DNA of 33,803 nt from Bacteroidota bacterium. Its GTDB lineage: Bacteria; Bacteroidota; Bacteroidia; Chitinophagales; Chitinophagaceae. The stretch lies in contig JAUZNZ010000042.1 of NCBI GenBank assembly GCA_030706735.1, positions 1 through 33,803 of the forward strand, in the 5' to 3' direction. Below, in pieces: positions 1-8,441 of this stretch (position 1 is its first letter; each line of letters begins with the position of its first letter). Made by a program: the position numbers and the translations under genes. The notes under the pieces are model-generated. The model had not been told where the DNA came from. It made no database searches and saw only the letters and a list, made by a program, of their open reading frames with translations.

Positions 1-1
1 C

Positions 2-169
2 AGAAAAGTACCGGAGATCGATAGAATATACAACGAGTACATGGCCGGCCGGCCGGACCTATCTTCTTTGTCCTCCGGCGAAGGCAGCGGCATGATACTT
101 CAATTGGGCTTCTATTTGAGCACCCTGGACCTAAATAAGAGAAATGAGATACTCAGGCAATTATTGTGA
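2..169 (+). CDS. C-terminal fragment of an unknown protein (5' end outside window)
   Basis: An open frame enters from the left edge and stops at TGA 167-169, giving about 55 residues with no start inside the window. The piece is mixed polar and amphipathic, starting RKVPEIDRIYNEYMAG and ending in a helical NKRNEILRQLL tail. Amino-acid composition and codon choice look like those of real genes here. It converges on the Omp85-like gene, with 29 bases between the two stops, which suits the end of a genuine gene. I do not recognise the family. The main alternative is a chance open frame, but a frame open across the whole available length with sensible composition makes that less likely. Confidence 0.5.
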   Translation, partial: RKVPEIDRIYNEYMAGRPDLSSLSSGEGSGMILQLGFYLSTLDLNKRNEILRQLL

Positions 170-198
170 TCCGCCTCGCCCAAAAATACTTCCCGACC

Positions 199-1503
199 CT
201 AAAACGTCTCATTGAGGTTGAGAAAGAATCCCTTATTGCCGAACTGCCCGAAGGCATAGTCCAGCGCCAGGTTGGTGCGCGTCGCCTTATTGAACAGCAC
301 GCGCAGTCCGCCGCCATAGCCCGGCTGAAATACCTCGAAGATCCGCGTTCCCTGTTCGTCGTTCCCGGTCTGCAAATTTCCGAATACGACGCCGCTGATG
401 AATTTATTGGCCAGGATGGGAAAGCGCAACTCGGCTTCCGTATCGTTGAACTGGGTTCCCTTAAAGTATTGGCTCGTGTATCCCCTCCCGCTGCGATAAG
501 TCCCGTCACGCGCGGTACCGGGCAATTCAAGATAAGGCAACACGCCGCCTATGAGGTAGGAGCCCCAGTTCCAGACGGCGAAGACGAACTCCGGGCTCTT
601 CGCCGATAGAGAAAAGTACTTCCGGAGATCCGTGGTGATCTGCCCCGAGTTCTTCGTGCTCCCAAGCCAGGTCTGGTTCGCCCGCAATCCCACGTCGAAG
701 TAGATGCCCTTATATGGCCGGTTCGGATTGTCTCGCGTGATGTACTCGATGTTGAATAGAAGGCCATCCGCGAAATAATGGTCCTGCGGCAGTCCATGGC
801 GGTTATTGTACACGCTCGACGGCGCCCTGGTCTTCGTCGAATCGCCATTCTCGATATTTGTGCGGATCTCGAACGACATGCCCGCTCCGAAGAACAGGTT
901 CTTCGCCACGTTCTTGTACACCTTTTCCCGGATATTATAATAGATGGAATGCAGCACGTACCCCTTATGACTGGGATCCGCAAGTACCGAGTCGGCAACA
1001 CGTCCCCCGATGAATTTCGCGCCGATCCCGAATCCATGGTCGGGCGTCACCGTCTTGGCGATGACCAGGTTGCCCTGGAAATTCCATTTGTTGCCGGGGG
1101 TGAACAGATTATGGTTAACGTAAAAATAGAGGATGCCCTTGGTGGTGATGGATGCGGAAGTGGCCCCCACGGACAGCAAGGTCTTGGGATCGTCGCCCAG
1201 CCTCCTGCTCGCCACGGCCTTTATGCCCAGTTGGGCGCCGATCGTTGGGTTGGCCGCAATATTCGGGACGACGATGACGCCCGAATTCACATGCGTCGTG
1301 TCGGCCTTCCTCCTGGGATGGAAGACATTTCGTTCCAGGTCCCCAAAATCATATTGCTGGTTGACCCGATCCGCCGGCATCTGCACCTTGAACTTTCTTG
1401 CGCGCAAAGAGTCTTCCTTCAGCGAGTCCGTCTGACCGCTTACCTGACCCCACACCTGACCGTATGTCCCGGCAAGGAATAATACAAACAGCCATTTGCC
1501 CAT
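199..1503 (-). CDS. Omp85/BamA-type outer-membrane beta-barrel protein (surface antigen D15-like)
   Basis: A 434-residue protein with a Sec signal peptide (MGKWLFVLFLAGTYGQVWGQ). A short linker follows, then alternating hydrophobic/polar strands typical of a 16-strand Omp85 C-terminal barrel. The diagnostic loop-6 type motif appears as GRGYTSQYFKGT in the last third, and the chain ends in an aromatic residue (NLNETF), as outer-membrane barrels do. No POTRA repeats are evident between signal and barrel, so it is shorter than BamA or TamA. It resembles the stand-alone 'BamA/TamA family outer membrane protein' entries common in Bacteroidota. Its role is probably outer-membrane insertion or transport, but the substrate cannot be told. 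The gene is monocistronic as far as visible and diverges from the kinase gene across about 270 bases. Confidence 0.82.
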   Translation of the reverse strand: MGKWLFVLFLAGTYGQVWGQVSGQTDSLKEDSLRARKFKVQMPADRVNQQYDFGDLERNVFHPRRKADTTHVNSGVIVVPNIAANPTIGAQLGIKAVASRRLGDDPKTLLSVGATSASITTKGILYFYVNHNLFTPGNKWNFQGNLVIAKTVTPDHGFGIGAKFIGGRVADSVLADPSHKGYVLHSIYYNIREKVYKNVAKNLFFGAGMSFEIRTNIENGDSTKTRAPSSVYNNRHGLPQDHYFADGLLFNIEYITRDNPNRPYKGIYFDVGLRANQTWLGSTKNSGQITTDLRKYFSLSAKSPEFVFAVWNWGSYLIGGVLPYLELPGTARDGTYRSGRGYTSQYFKGTQFNDTEAELRFPILANKFISGVVFGNLQTGNDEQGTRIFEVFQPGYGGGLRVLFNKATRTNLALDYAFGQFGNKGFFLNLNETF

Positions 1504-1769
1504 TCCTCACAAGGTCTGGAAAAGCGTGCCAGTTATAAATAATTGATAATCAACCTAAACATTATGTTTTATTCACCACGTTCCCAATAGCTGGGGAATA
1601 ATTTTGCCAGTGCCCCAATCTTTCCTTCTAACCAACATCGATACTTCTTTTTGTTCGCAAGGAGCCCCTCCCTGCATTTCATCGCGCATTTCCTGCAATT
1701 CATCTGTCAAAAGGGGCAATCGGGGGTCGATCGAGCGCAAACATCTCTTATCCCGTATTTTTACAGCCT
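1504..1769. other. Divergent intergenic region between barrel protein and histidine kinase genes
   Basis: These 266 bases lie between two divergent starts, so they must carry promoters for both. They are AT-rich near the barrel gene and contain a perfect 11-base palindrome TTGATAATCAA at 1543-1553, about 40 bases upstream of the barrel start. A weaker inverted repeat, TTCCC/GGGAA with an 8-base loop, lies near 1583-1600. No convincing -33/-7 pair was found, and the short plus-strand open frames here have no gene-like features. Confidence 0.4.
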
Positions 1770-2825
1770 ATGCACAGCAAGGTACTTCACTCCCCATCCG
1801 GCCTGCTCAGGCACCGATGGGTACTGCATGTCCTGTTCTGGCTGGCATACTATCTTTTTTACTGCCTGGTCGTGATCTATGGCATGTACCACGTTCAAGT
1901 GCTCAGTTTCTATTTGCAACTTCTCCCGTTCTTTCCCTTTGACATCGCCCTGGTCTATTTCAATTTCTACGTCCTGATCCCCCGCTTCCTCAGTACCAGG
2001 CGGTATGGCTATTACGGGCTTTCGTTGTTTGCGGCGATCCTGGTCGGCGCCACGGTGAACCTCCTGCTCAAGAAAATGTGGGCTCATTACGGGTCGATCC
2101 TGTGGGCGATGTCCTCGGAAATTAGTTTCCCCAACGTGGGCGGGGCCATCCTCGAAAGGTTCTACCTACTCGGGCCAACCACTGCTATCAAGCTTGCGTT
2201 AGACTGGGTCAAGAGCCAGCAGCTCATGAAAGAGAAGGAAAAGCAATACCTCGAGACCGAATTGAATTTCCTCAAAGCGCAGATCCAGCCGCACTTTTTC
2301 TTCAATACGCTGAATAATCTATATTCCCTGACGCTTAAGAAGTCGGACCTGGCGCCGGATGTGGTGTTGAAGCTCTCCGACCTGATGAGTTACATGCTGT
2401 ACGAATCTAATACGCCCAAAGTGCCCCTGCAAAAGGAGATCGCGTATCTACGCAATTTCGTGGATCTCGAGAAGCTCCGCTTCGGCGGACGCCTGACCGT
2501 TTCATGGACCGTCGAAGGGCCGGTGGAACAGGTGAGCATTCCGCCTATGATCCTGATCCTGTTTGTAGAGAACAGCTTCAAGCACGGGGTAAAGGACAAT
2601 ATCCATAAAATAAATATTGACATCGTATTGAAGGTTGAAAAAGATTCCCTATTTTTTTCGATAAAGAACCCCATGTCCCCCGACCGCGTCCCCGTTGGGC
2701 CGGCCGGCATCGGGTTGAAGAACGTGAAGAGGAGACTGGAGATATTGTATGGCGGGAACTATACGCTCGATATGACGGAACAGGACAGGGAATATGTCGT
2801 GTCATTAAAAATACCGATATGCTAA
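1770..2825 (+). CDS. LytS-type membrane sensor histidine kinase
   Basis: A 351-residue kinase of the HisKA_7TM/His_kinase (LytS/YehU) group. About four hydrophobic segments fill residues 16-145, followed by a short coiled linker rich in K/E/Q. The phosphoacceptor region QIQPHFFFNTLNNLYSL gives His175. The ATP-binding N-box is VENSFKHG (Asn268) and the glycine motif is GIGLKNVKRRLE near 313-324. There is no separate periplasmic sensor domain, so the signal is probably sensed in or near the membrane. Its stop codon overlaps the start of the LytTR regulator by 7 bases (2819-2825), which indicates translational coupling and a kinase-regulator pair. Target genes cannot be deduced from the window. 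Confidence 0.93.
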   Translation: MHSKVLHSPSGLLRHRWVLHVLFWLAYYLFYCLVVIYGMYHVQVLSFYLQLLPFFPFDIALVYFNFYVLIPRFLSTRRYGYYGLSLFAAILVGATVNLLLKKMWAHYGSILWAMSSEISFPNVGGAILERFYLLGPTTAIKLALDWVKSQQLMKEKEKQYLETELNFLKAQIQPHFFFNTLNNLYSLTLKKSDLAPDVVLKLSDLMSYMLYESNTPKVPLQKEIAYLRNFVDLEKLRFGGRLTVSWTVEGPVEQVSIPPMILILFVENSFKHGVKDNIHKINIDIVLKVEKDSLFFSIKNPMSPDRVPVGPAGIGLKNVKRRLEILYGGNYTLDMTEQDREYVVSLKIPIC

Positions 2826-3523
2826 AAAGGCTAAGCTGCCTGATCGTCGACGACGAACCCCTCGCGATCGACGTGATCGAGAACTACCTGCAGCGGATCG
2901 ACAATGTCGATATCCGCCGCTGCGAGAATGCGATCGAGGCGTTCAAGCTTTTTCAGGAGGTTAAATTCGACCTGGTCTTTCTCGACATCGAAATGCCCCT
3001 GCTCACGGGCATCGATTTCCTGAAGAGCATTAAAAATCCGCCGGCCATCATCATCACGACCGCCTACCGGGATTATGCCGTGGAAGGCTTCGAATGGGAG
3101 GTCCTGGACTATTTGGTGAAACCCATTTCATTCCCAAGGTTCATGAAGGCATTTGAAAGGGCGATCAAAGGGATACGCACGGGCAGCCCGCAGGATGCAG
3201 GGGTAGGAGAGGATCAGGGCTTCCTATTCCTAAAAACGAATAAGAAAATGATCAAGATTCTGACCAGCGAGTTACTCTATGTCGAGAGCCTGAAAGACTA
3301 TATTAAAGTGGTCACCACCGACCATACCTGGATCTCCTACCAAACCCTCACCTCCATCACAGAAAAGCTCCCGCCGGCGCGATTCATGCGGATCCACCGC
3401 TCTTTCACGATCGCCCTCGATAAAGTGGATGCCGTGGAAGGCAATTGCGTATTGATCGCCGGACAGCAGATCCCCATCTCCCGCGAATGCCGCCAGGACC
3501 TCCTGAAACGCATCCCGAAATAG
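2819..3523 (+). CDS. LytTR-family response regulator
   Basis: A 234-residue regulator. The receiver domain (about 1-120) has the acidic pair Asp11/Asp12, phosphoacceptor Asp56 in DLVFLDIEMP, Thr80/Thr81 in IIITTAY and Lys101 in YLVKP, so all activation residues are present. A short linker leads to a LytTR DNA-binding domain (about 135-232) with the usual YVESLKDYIKV and FMRIHRSFTIAL signatures. LytTR proteins bind DNA as an elongated beta-fold rather than helix-turn-helix and usually activate promoters. The start overlaps the kinase gene by 7 bases, so the two are made together. Confidence 0.94.
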   Translation: MLKRLSCLIVDDEPLAIDVIENYLQRIDNVDIRRCENAIEAFKLFQEVKFDLVFLDIEMPLLTGIDFLKSIKNPPAIIITTAYRDYAVEGFEWEVLDYLVKPISFPRFMKAFERAIKGIRTGSPQDAGVGEDQGFLFLKTNKKMIKILTSELLYVESLKDYIKVVTTDHTWISYQTLTSITEKLPPARFMRIHRSFTIALDKVDAVEGNCVLIAGQQIPISRECRQDLLKRIPK

Positions 3524-3638
3524 CCCGTCGGACACCCCGCCGACCTCCTCCCTCTCGCGGTTCATCGCCAAATTCCTGCAACTCGTCGAATCCCCATCCG
3601 CTTCAGCGAAATTCGCGCGGCGCCCTCCCCGCGGATAC

Positions 3639-3646
3639 TAATTTTG
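3639..3646 (+). promoter_or_regulatory. Candidate -7 box upstream of the PQQ/cytochrome c gene
   Basis: TAATTTTG matches the Bacteroidota -7 consensus TAnnTTTG at every fixed position. Transcription would begin near 3653. That places the TTG at 3644, which could otherwise open the reading frame, inside the promoter, so translation must begin at one of the two downstream ATGs (3671 or 3701). No clear -33 TTTG is visible. Confidence 0.45.
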
Positions 3647-3661
3647 ACCCCTGAGAACAAA

Positions 3662-3705
3662 CCATCTGCCATGCGTCCATCAAGTTTGCGTCCATCTGCC
3701 ATGCG
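3662..3705 (+). repeat. 14-base direct repeat around the two candidate start codons
   Basis: CCATCTGCCATGCG occurs at 3662-3675 and again at 3692-3705, exactly 30 bases apart. Each copy contains one of the two in-frame ATG candidates of the PQQ/cytochrome c gene. This looks like a small in-frame duplication that created a second start. Confidence 0.8.
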
Positions 3706-5533
3706 ACTATTTTTGGCCATTGCCACTGCACTCCTCGCCCTTTCTCCGGGTTACGGACAGATCCCCGACTCCGCAAAGGAGACCGGCAAGCAGGTATTCC
3801 TGGCAAATTGCCAGGCTTGCCACAAGGATACGATCAACTCCCTCGTACCAGGTCAGGCCATATTGGCTTCGATGACGCCCCGCGCCATTCTCGCCGCACT
3901 GGACAATGGGAAGATGCGTCAGCAAGGTTCCCTCCTGACCGCGTCGCAACGCAAGGCAGTTGCGGAATGGCTGACCAACAAGGAGATCAGGTCGCTCGTG
4001 TTCCCGCAGTCCGCCTATGCGCACTTTTCGATCGCCGGCAACAAGCAACCCATTCCCCATTACTCGGGCTGGGGAGGGAATAAGGAAGGCACCGGGTTTC
4101 GCTCGTCTGCACAGGCCGGTATTACGGTTGCCAATCTGGGGACTCTCAAATTAAAATGGGCCTTCGCCTTTCCTGACGGCACGGTCACGAGGAGCAAACC
4201 GGCCCTGGTGGGCGACTGGTTGATCGTAGGTGGCCAGTACGGGGACCTGTTCGCCATCAACAAATACAGCGGGAAAATAGGATGGCACTTTACCGCCAGC
4301 GCGGCGATCCGCGGCGCCATCGCCATCGTGCAGACGTCGAATGCCATCACGGCCTACTTTGCCGATTTCAGCACCAATGTTTATGCGGTGGACGTCAGGA
4401 CCGGCAAACAGCTGTGGAATAAGCGGGCGGGATTCGAACAGCAGTCGGCCACCACCGGCTCGGTGGCTGTCTCCGGCGGCAAGGTCTTCGTTCCCATCAC
4501 CTCCCTGGAGGTCGCATCCGCCGTGAATGGGAATTTTGCCTGTTGCACCTCCTCCGGGGCACTGGTGGCCCTCGATGCGGCAAATGGAAAGGAAATATGG
4601 CGCCATCGCGTCATCACGCAGCCGGCGATCCAATCGGGCAAAAAGAAGAATGGCAAACCGTTTTATGGTCCCTCCGGCGCGCCCGTATGGTGCAGCCCGA
4701 CCGTCGATGAAAAAAGAGGGCTCGTCTATATCGGGACCGGGGAGAATTATTCTTACCCGACCACCAATACCAGTGATGCCATCCAGGCCATCGACATGCG
4801 CACAGGCCACTTGATATGGAACTTCCAGGCCACCGGGGAAGACGCCTATAATGTGGCCTGCCCCTATTTCCTCAATTGCCCCGACAAGCCGGGGCCCGAC
4901 CTCGATTTCGGCATGGCGCCGATCCTGGTAAAAGGAGCGGATGGAAAAGATCTCCTGCTGGCCGGTCAGAAAGCGGCCGTGGTATACGCCCTCTCCCCAA
5001 TCAACGGCCACCTCCTCTGGAAGACCCGCGTCGGCAAAGGGGGAGCATTGGGCGGCATTCATTGGGGAATGGCCACCGACGGCAAACGCGTATATGCGGC
5101 CAATGCGGATAATCTGCTCGCCCTCGACAAGTCCGATTCCACACAGCACGCCGCGCCCGGTCTCTATGCGCTCGATCTGCATTCGGGCAAGGTCATCTGG
5201 CGGACGGCTCCGCCTGCAGGTTCGTCCGATCAGCCATATCTCGCCGCCAATTCCGCGGCGCCGGCGGTGATACCCGGCATCGTGTTCGCCGGCGCCCTCG
5301 ACGGGCATATGCGCGCCTACGCCTCCGGCGACGGCCGGATCTTATGGGATTTCGACACGGCAAAGGAATTCGAAACGTCCAATGGCGTGAAAGGCAAGGG
5401 CGGGTCGATCGACGGTCCCGCGCCGGTCATCTCGGACGGTATGCTGTTCGTGAATTCGGGCTATAGATTGTTCGGCCAATTGGCGGGCAATCTGCTCCTG
5501 GCCTTTTCCGTGGAACCCCCGGTCAAAAAATAA
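3701..5533 (+). CDS. Secreted cytochrome c / PQQ-binding beta-propeller dehydrogenase (polyvinyl-alcohol-dehydrogenase-like)
   Basis: From the ATG at 3701 this is 610 residues with a textbook signal peptide (MRLFLAIATALLALSPGYGQ). A small cytochrome c domain follows: CQACH at 37-41 binds heme covalently, and a Met near 72 may be the axial ligand. The remainder is an eight-bladed quinoprotein propeller with repeated 'ALDxxxGKxxW' blade signatures. A vicinal Cys281-Cys282 pair sits in FACCTSSGALVALD, as I recall for this subfamily. The N-terminal heme plus propeller order matches polyvinyl alcohol dehydrogenase (cytochrome) and related alcohol dehydrogenases, which pass electrons from PQQ to heme c in the periplasm. 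The substrate is unknown. An ATG at 3671 in a 14-base direct repeat is the alternative start. The LolA-like gene follows after 68 bases. Confidence 0.85.
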   Translation: MRLFLAIATALLALSPGYGQIPDSAKETGKQVFLANCQACHKDTINSLVPGQAILASMTPRAILAALDNGKMRQQGSLLTASQRKAVAEWLTNKEIRSLVFPQSAYAHFSIAGNKQPIPHYSGWGGNKEGTGFRSSAQAGITVANLGTLKLKWAFAFPDGTVTRSKPALVGDWLIVGGQYGDLFAINKYSGKIGWHFTASAAIRGAIAIVQTSNAITAYFADFSTNVYAVDVRTGKQLWNKRAGFEQQSATTGSVAVSGGKVFVPITSLEVASAVNGNFACCTSSGALVALDAANGKEIWRHRVITQPAIQSGKKKNGKPFYGPSGAPVWCSPTVDEKRGLVYIGTGENYSYPTTNTSDAIQAIDMRTGHLIWNFQATGEDAYNVACPYFLNCPDKPGPDLDFGMAPILVKGADGKDLLLAGQKAAVVYALSPINGHLLWKTRVGKGGALGGIHWGMATDGKRVYAANADNLLALDKSDSTQHAAPGLYALDLHSGKVIWRTAPPAGSSDQPYLAANSAAPAVIPGIVFAGALDGHMRAYASGDGRILWDFDTAKEFETSNGVKGKGGSIDGPAPVISDGMLFVNSGYRLFGQLAGNLLLAFSVEPPVKK

Positions 5534-5601
5534 CCCCCATATCAAAAATTCCCCAATCAAAACTTAATCACCAAATACTAAAACGTCAAAACTTACACGA
5601 C

Positions 5602-6354
5602 ATGAAACACATTCCAACCATCTTGCTCGGCCTCATCATGGCCTTCCTGGGAACAGGTCTCCGCGCCCAAAACGCCCAGATCGCCCAAATCGTCCAAACT
5701 CCCGATGAGATCGTCAATAAATACATCGACGCCATCGGCGGCAAGGACAAGCTCGGCCAGATCAGGACGCTTCACACCGAGGAGGAAATAACCATCATGA
5801 ACAACCCCTCGCCCTCCGTAACCGATATCATAAATGGCAAGGCATATAAGAATCAGGTGGATTTCAGCGGGCAACAGGTCATTACCTGCTATACCGATAA
5901 AGCAGGCTGGACCGTCAACCCGCTGGCGGGTCAACCTACGCCGGCCGCGGTTCCGGCCGAACAACTGAAGATCGGTCAGATGCAATTCGATATCGCCGGG
6001 CCCCTGCTGGATTACGCGGCCAAAGGAAACAAATTGTCCCTGGTGGGAACGGAGTCCCTGGGCGGTTCCACCGTCTACAAACTGAAGCTCACCACCGCCG
6101 ACAATACGGAGATGTTTTTTTTCATCGACACCAGCACATTCTACCTTTCCAAGCTGGTCATGCGACTCACCGCCGCAGGCAATCCCTTTGAATTGGTCGT
6201 GGTCAGTTCGAATTATAAGAAAACGCCGTTTGGGTATACCATGCCCTTCACCCGCGAGATCAGCTACCCCGGCCTTACCATCACCACCGAGGTGAAAAAG
6301 GTGGCCATCAATGATCAGATCGACCCCGCCATTTTTGAAATGCCGAAAAGCTAA
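5602..6354 (+). CDS. LolA-like periplasmic protein (outer-membrane lipoprotein-sorting protein family)
   Basis: A 250-residue secreted protein with signal peptide MKHIPTILLGLIMAFLGTGLRAQ. The mature start PDEIVNKYIDAIGGKDKLGQIRTLHTEE is the pattern seen in Bacteroidota LolA-like and M16-associated domains: one helix followed by an open beta-barrel half. Later strands read TDIINGKAYKNQVDF, GWTVNPLAG and TVYKLKLTTADNTEMFFFIDTSTFYLSKLVMR, and the chain ends DPAIFEMPKS, typical of this fold. It probably binds a lipid or lipoprotein acyl chain in the periplasm. True LolA has LolCDE partners, and none is near. It lies 68 bases downstream of the PQQ/cytochrome c gene on the same strand, so they may be co-transcribed. 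Confidence 0.65.
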   Translation: MKHIPTILLGLIMAFLGTGLRAQNAQIAQIVQTPDEIVNKYIDAIGGKDKLGQIRTLHTEEEITIMNNPSPSVTDIINGKAYKNQVDFSGQQVITCYTDKAGWTVNPLAGQPTPAAVPAEQLKIGQMQFDIAGPLLDYAAKGNKLSLVGTESLGGSTVYKLKLTTADNTEMFFFIDTSTFYLSKLVMRLTAAGNPFELVVVSSNYKKTPFGYTMPFTREISYPGLTITTEVKKVAINDQIDPAIFEMPKS

Positions 6355-6362
6355 AGCGTTAA

Positions 6363-6383
6363 GGGGGCCCTTCCCGGGCCCCC
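6363..6383 (+). terminator. GC-rich hairpin after the LolA-like gene
   Basis: GGGGGCCC (6363-6370) pairs perfectly with GGGCCCCC (6376-6383) around a 5-base loop, starting 9 bases after the stop codon. No T-run follows, so it could be a weak terminator or a 3'-end stabilising hairpin rather than a classical intrinsic terminator. Confidence 0.5.
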
Positions 6384-6434
6384 AGCTCCGGCCCCCGGCC
6401 GCTCTACTCTTGACAATTTCCGCTAATTTCGGGT

Positions 6435-6683
6435 ATGAACAATGAAGCCACGTTCCCGTTCAGCCTTGACTTCGAGGGAACGCACTACGACGGCCTGATC
6501 ACCCCTTCCGGCGAGACGGACAAATATGGGATGCCGGTGTACTTCCGTATAACGATCGGCGACAAATTCTTTGCTTATATCTGCTGTGATGAAAGGAATT
6601 GGCGGAGGCACGAAAGCAAAGACACCGGGGACGAGGGCCTGTTACAGCAGATAGGCGAGCTCATCAATCGACGCTATGAATAA
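6435..6683 (+). CDS. Small conserved-looking hypothetical protein
   Basis: An 82-residue acidic protein with no signal peptide or membrane segment. It alternates beta-like stretches (PFSLDFEGTHYDGLITPSG, PVYFRITIGDKFFAYICCD) with a C-terminal helix (GLLQQIGELINRRYE), suggesting a compact alpha/beta cytoplasmic fold. A Cys50-Cys51 pair is present. I do not recognise the family. Codon choice and the composition of a folded protein support a real gene. It sits between the hairpin after the LolA-like gene and the molybdoenzyme gene, 43 bases ahead of the latter. Confidence 0.7.
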   Translation: MNNEATFPFSLDFEGTHYDGLITPSGETDKYGMPVYFRITIGDKFFAYICCDERNWRRHESKDTGDEGLLQQIGELINRRYE

Positions 6684-6726
6684 TTTTCCGGCACCTAAAT
6701 CCCCAACCTCAAATTGTCATAAATGA

Positions 6727-8406
6727 GTGCAAACAATGTTTACTAGCTTCAACGCGGCGGAAAAAGAGGTCCGGTATCCGGCGGACAGGCGCATGTTTAT
6801 TGGTATCAAGCCGTATATGCTGGTTATCCTCTTCGCGCTGCTGCTGCTTACAGTCGGCGTCGCCTGGTTGCAATACCTGGTTTGGGGATTGCCCCCTGAA
6901 CCACCGTCTGCGATGGTCGGGGCGCCCACAGTCTCTCCCAGTGGCTTCCCTGCATGGCTCCGCCTCAGCCATTGGGTTAATTTCTTTTTCCTCGTGCTCA
7001 TTGTTCGGAGCGGGCTATCGATCCTCGCCGACCATCCTCGCCTGTATTGGAATAATGGCTGTTCGCCGGACTCGGAATGGATTCGATTTACACCGGTAAA
7101 AGTGCCGGATGACCGGGTTTGGACAGCGAAAGAGGACGCCCGCTATTTAAATCCGGTGGCCGGGCTGCCCGGTTACAGGCATTCCGTTGGCCTGGCGCGT
7201 TGCTGGCATTTTATTGCGGTTCCATTTTTCCTGTTAAATGGCGCGATTTTTATTGCTTTACTTTTTTTTACGGATCAATGGAAGCGGCTCGTTCCTGCAT
7301 CATGGCGAATAATACCGGAATCCTGGAACGTATTCGTGCATTACGTCACTTTTCACATGCCAGCTGAACCCAATGGTTTTTATAACTTCAACGCTTTGCA
7401 GCAAGTATCCTATTTTGTTGTGGTTTTTGTGCTTGCGCCTGTTGCGCTGCTGAGCGGCATGGGCATGTCTCCCGCGATCGAAAATCGGTTCCACTGGGTT
7501 CCCAAATTATTCGGCAATCGCCAGGGTGCCCGCTCCGTCCACTTTTTCGTGATGCTGGCTTTCGTGGGCTTTACTGTCATCCACGTTGCCTTGGTACTGA
7601 TCACCGGATTTTCCAGAAATATGAATCATATCATCGCGGGGACAGATAATGCCGTTAGCCACACCGGAATATATGTTGGGATGGGCATTTTTTTCTTCAC
7701 CGTGGCCTTTGGCTTCCTCGCTCACTGGATCTCCTGGCAACGGCCACGATCTTTGCAGTATGCGGAGGCAACCATTAATGGGACACTGTGGCGTATTTCG
7801 ATCAACAAATTTCACCCCCGGAGCTTTTATAAGCAAGAGGATATTTCGCCGTATTTCTGGGTAAATGGGAAGATGCCCGGATCGGCTGAATGGCGCAAAA
7901 TGGCGGAAGATGATTTCAAAGAGTATAAACTAAAGATCGGCGGCCTGGTTGAGAAGCCGCTTGAGCTTTCGCTCGATGACCTCAAGAAGCTGGGGATGGA
8001 GCAAAATATTACCATGCATCATTGCATTCAAGGTTGGTCGGGAATTGCTGAATGGGGCGGTCTTCCTATTAAAACGATCATCGAGCTCGTCAAGCCACAC
8101 GCCTCCGTAACCACTGTTGCCTTTTATTCCTTTGGCGAAGGTCTGTATGGCGGGACGTACTATGATACCCACAGCATCGATAATTGCCTGAAGCCACAGT
8201 CGATCCTTGCCTGGGAAATGAATTATAAACCGCTTTCGAAAGAGCATGGAGCGCCCCTCCGGCTCCGCGTGGAAAATCAATTGGGATATAAAATGGTTAA
8301 ATGGATAAGCTCGATCGAGTTCCTGGAGACCGCTCGGCATACAGGGAAAGGCTACGGCGGCAAGAACGAAGATGATGAATATTATGACCTGCTGGCCGAT
8401 AGCTGA
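6727..8406 (+). CDS. Fused membrane cytochrome b561 / sulfite-oxidase-type molybdopterin oxidoreductase
   Basis: A 559-residue fusion. Residues 25-340 form a multi-span cytochrome b561-like domain with candidate heme-ligand histidines in the membrane segments: His82 (LRLSHWVNFFF), His161 (ARCWHFIAVPFF), His272 and His286 (VHFFVMLAFVGFTVIHVALV). Residues 360-550 are an oxidoreductase molybdopterin-binding domain of the sulfite oxidase/MsrP family. Cys433 in MHHCIQGWSGIAEWGG is the expected molybdenum ligand. MsrP/MsrQ places these two functions on separate proteins; here they share one chain, so electrons could pass directly between membrane heme and molybdenum. The physiological substrate is unknown. 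ATG 6727 is used; ATG 6736 is also possible. Codon use is somewhat more AT-rich than in the neighbours. Confidence 0.9.
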   Translation: MQTMFTSFNAAEKEVRYPADRRMFIGIKPYMLVILFALLLLTVGVAWLQYLVWGLPPEPPSAMVGAPTVSPSGFPAWLRLSHWVNFFFLVLIVRSGLSILADHPRLYWNNGCSPDSEWIRFTPVKVPDDRVWTAKEDARYLNPVAGLPGYRHSVGLARCWHFIAVPFFLLNGAIFIALLFFTDQWKRLVPASWRIIPESWNVFVHYVTFHMPAEPNGFYNFNALQQVSYFVVVFVLAPVALLSGMGMSPAIENRFHWVPKLFGNRQGARSVHFFVMLAFVGFTVIHVALVLITGFSRNMNHIIAGTDNAVSHTGIYVGMGIFFFTVAFGFLAHWISWQRPRSLQYAEATINGTLWRISINKFHPRSFYKQEDISPYFWVNGKMPGSAEWRKMAEDDFKEYKLKIGGLVEKPLELSLDDLKKLGMEQNITMHHCIQGWSGIAEWGGLPIKTIIELVKPHASVTTVAFYSFGEGLYGGTYYDTHSIDNCLKPQSILAWEMNYKPLSKEHGAPLRLRVENQLGYKMVKWISSIEFLETARHTGKGYGGKNEDDEYYDLLADS

Positions 8407-8441
8407 TGGCGTGTCACCCGGCCGCTAATAGAAAGACCCGA

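Noticed and set aside
4151-5308. Long open frame of 385 residues antisense to the PQQ/cytochrome c gene
   Set aside because: The other strand has signal peptide, heme motif and blade repeats; this frame has no family features and is a GC-driven shadow.
6410-6431. Promoter-like TTGAC and TAATTTCG ahead of the 82-residue gene
   Set aside because: The spacing is too short (9 bases) and the -7 box touches the start codon, so a leaderless mRNA would be required.
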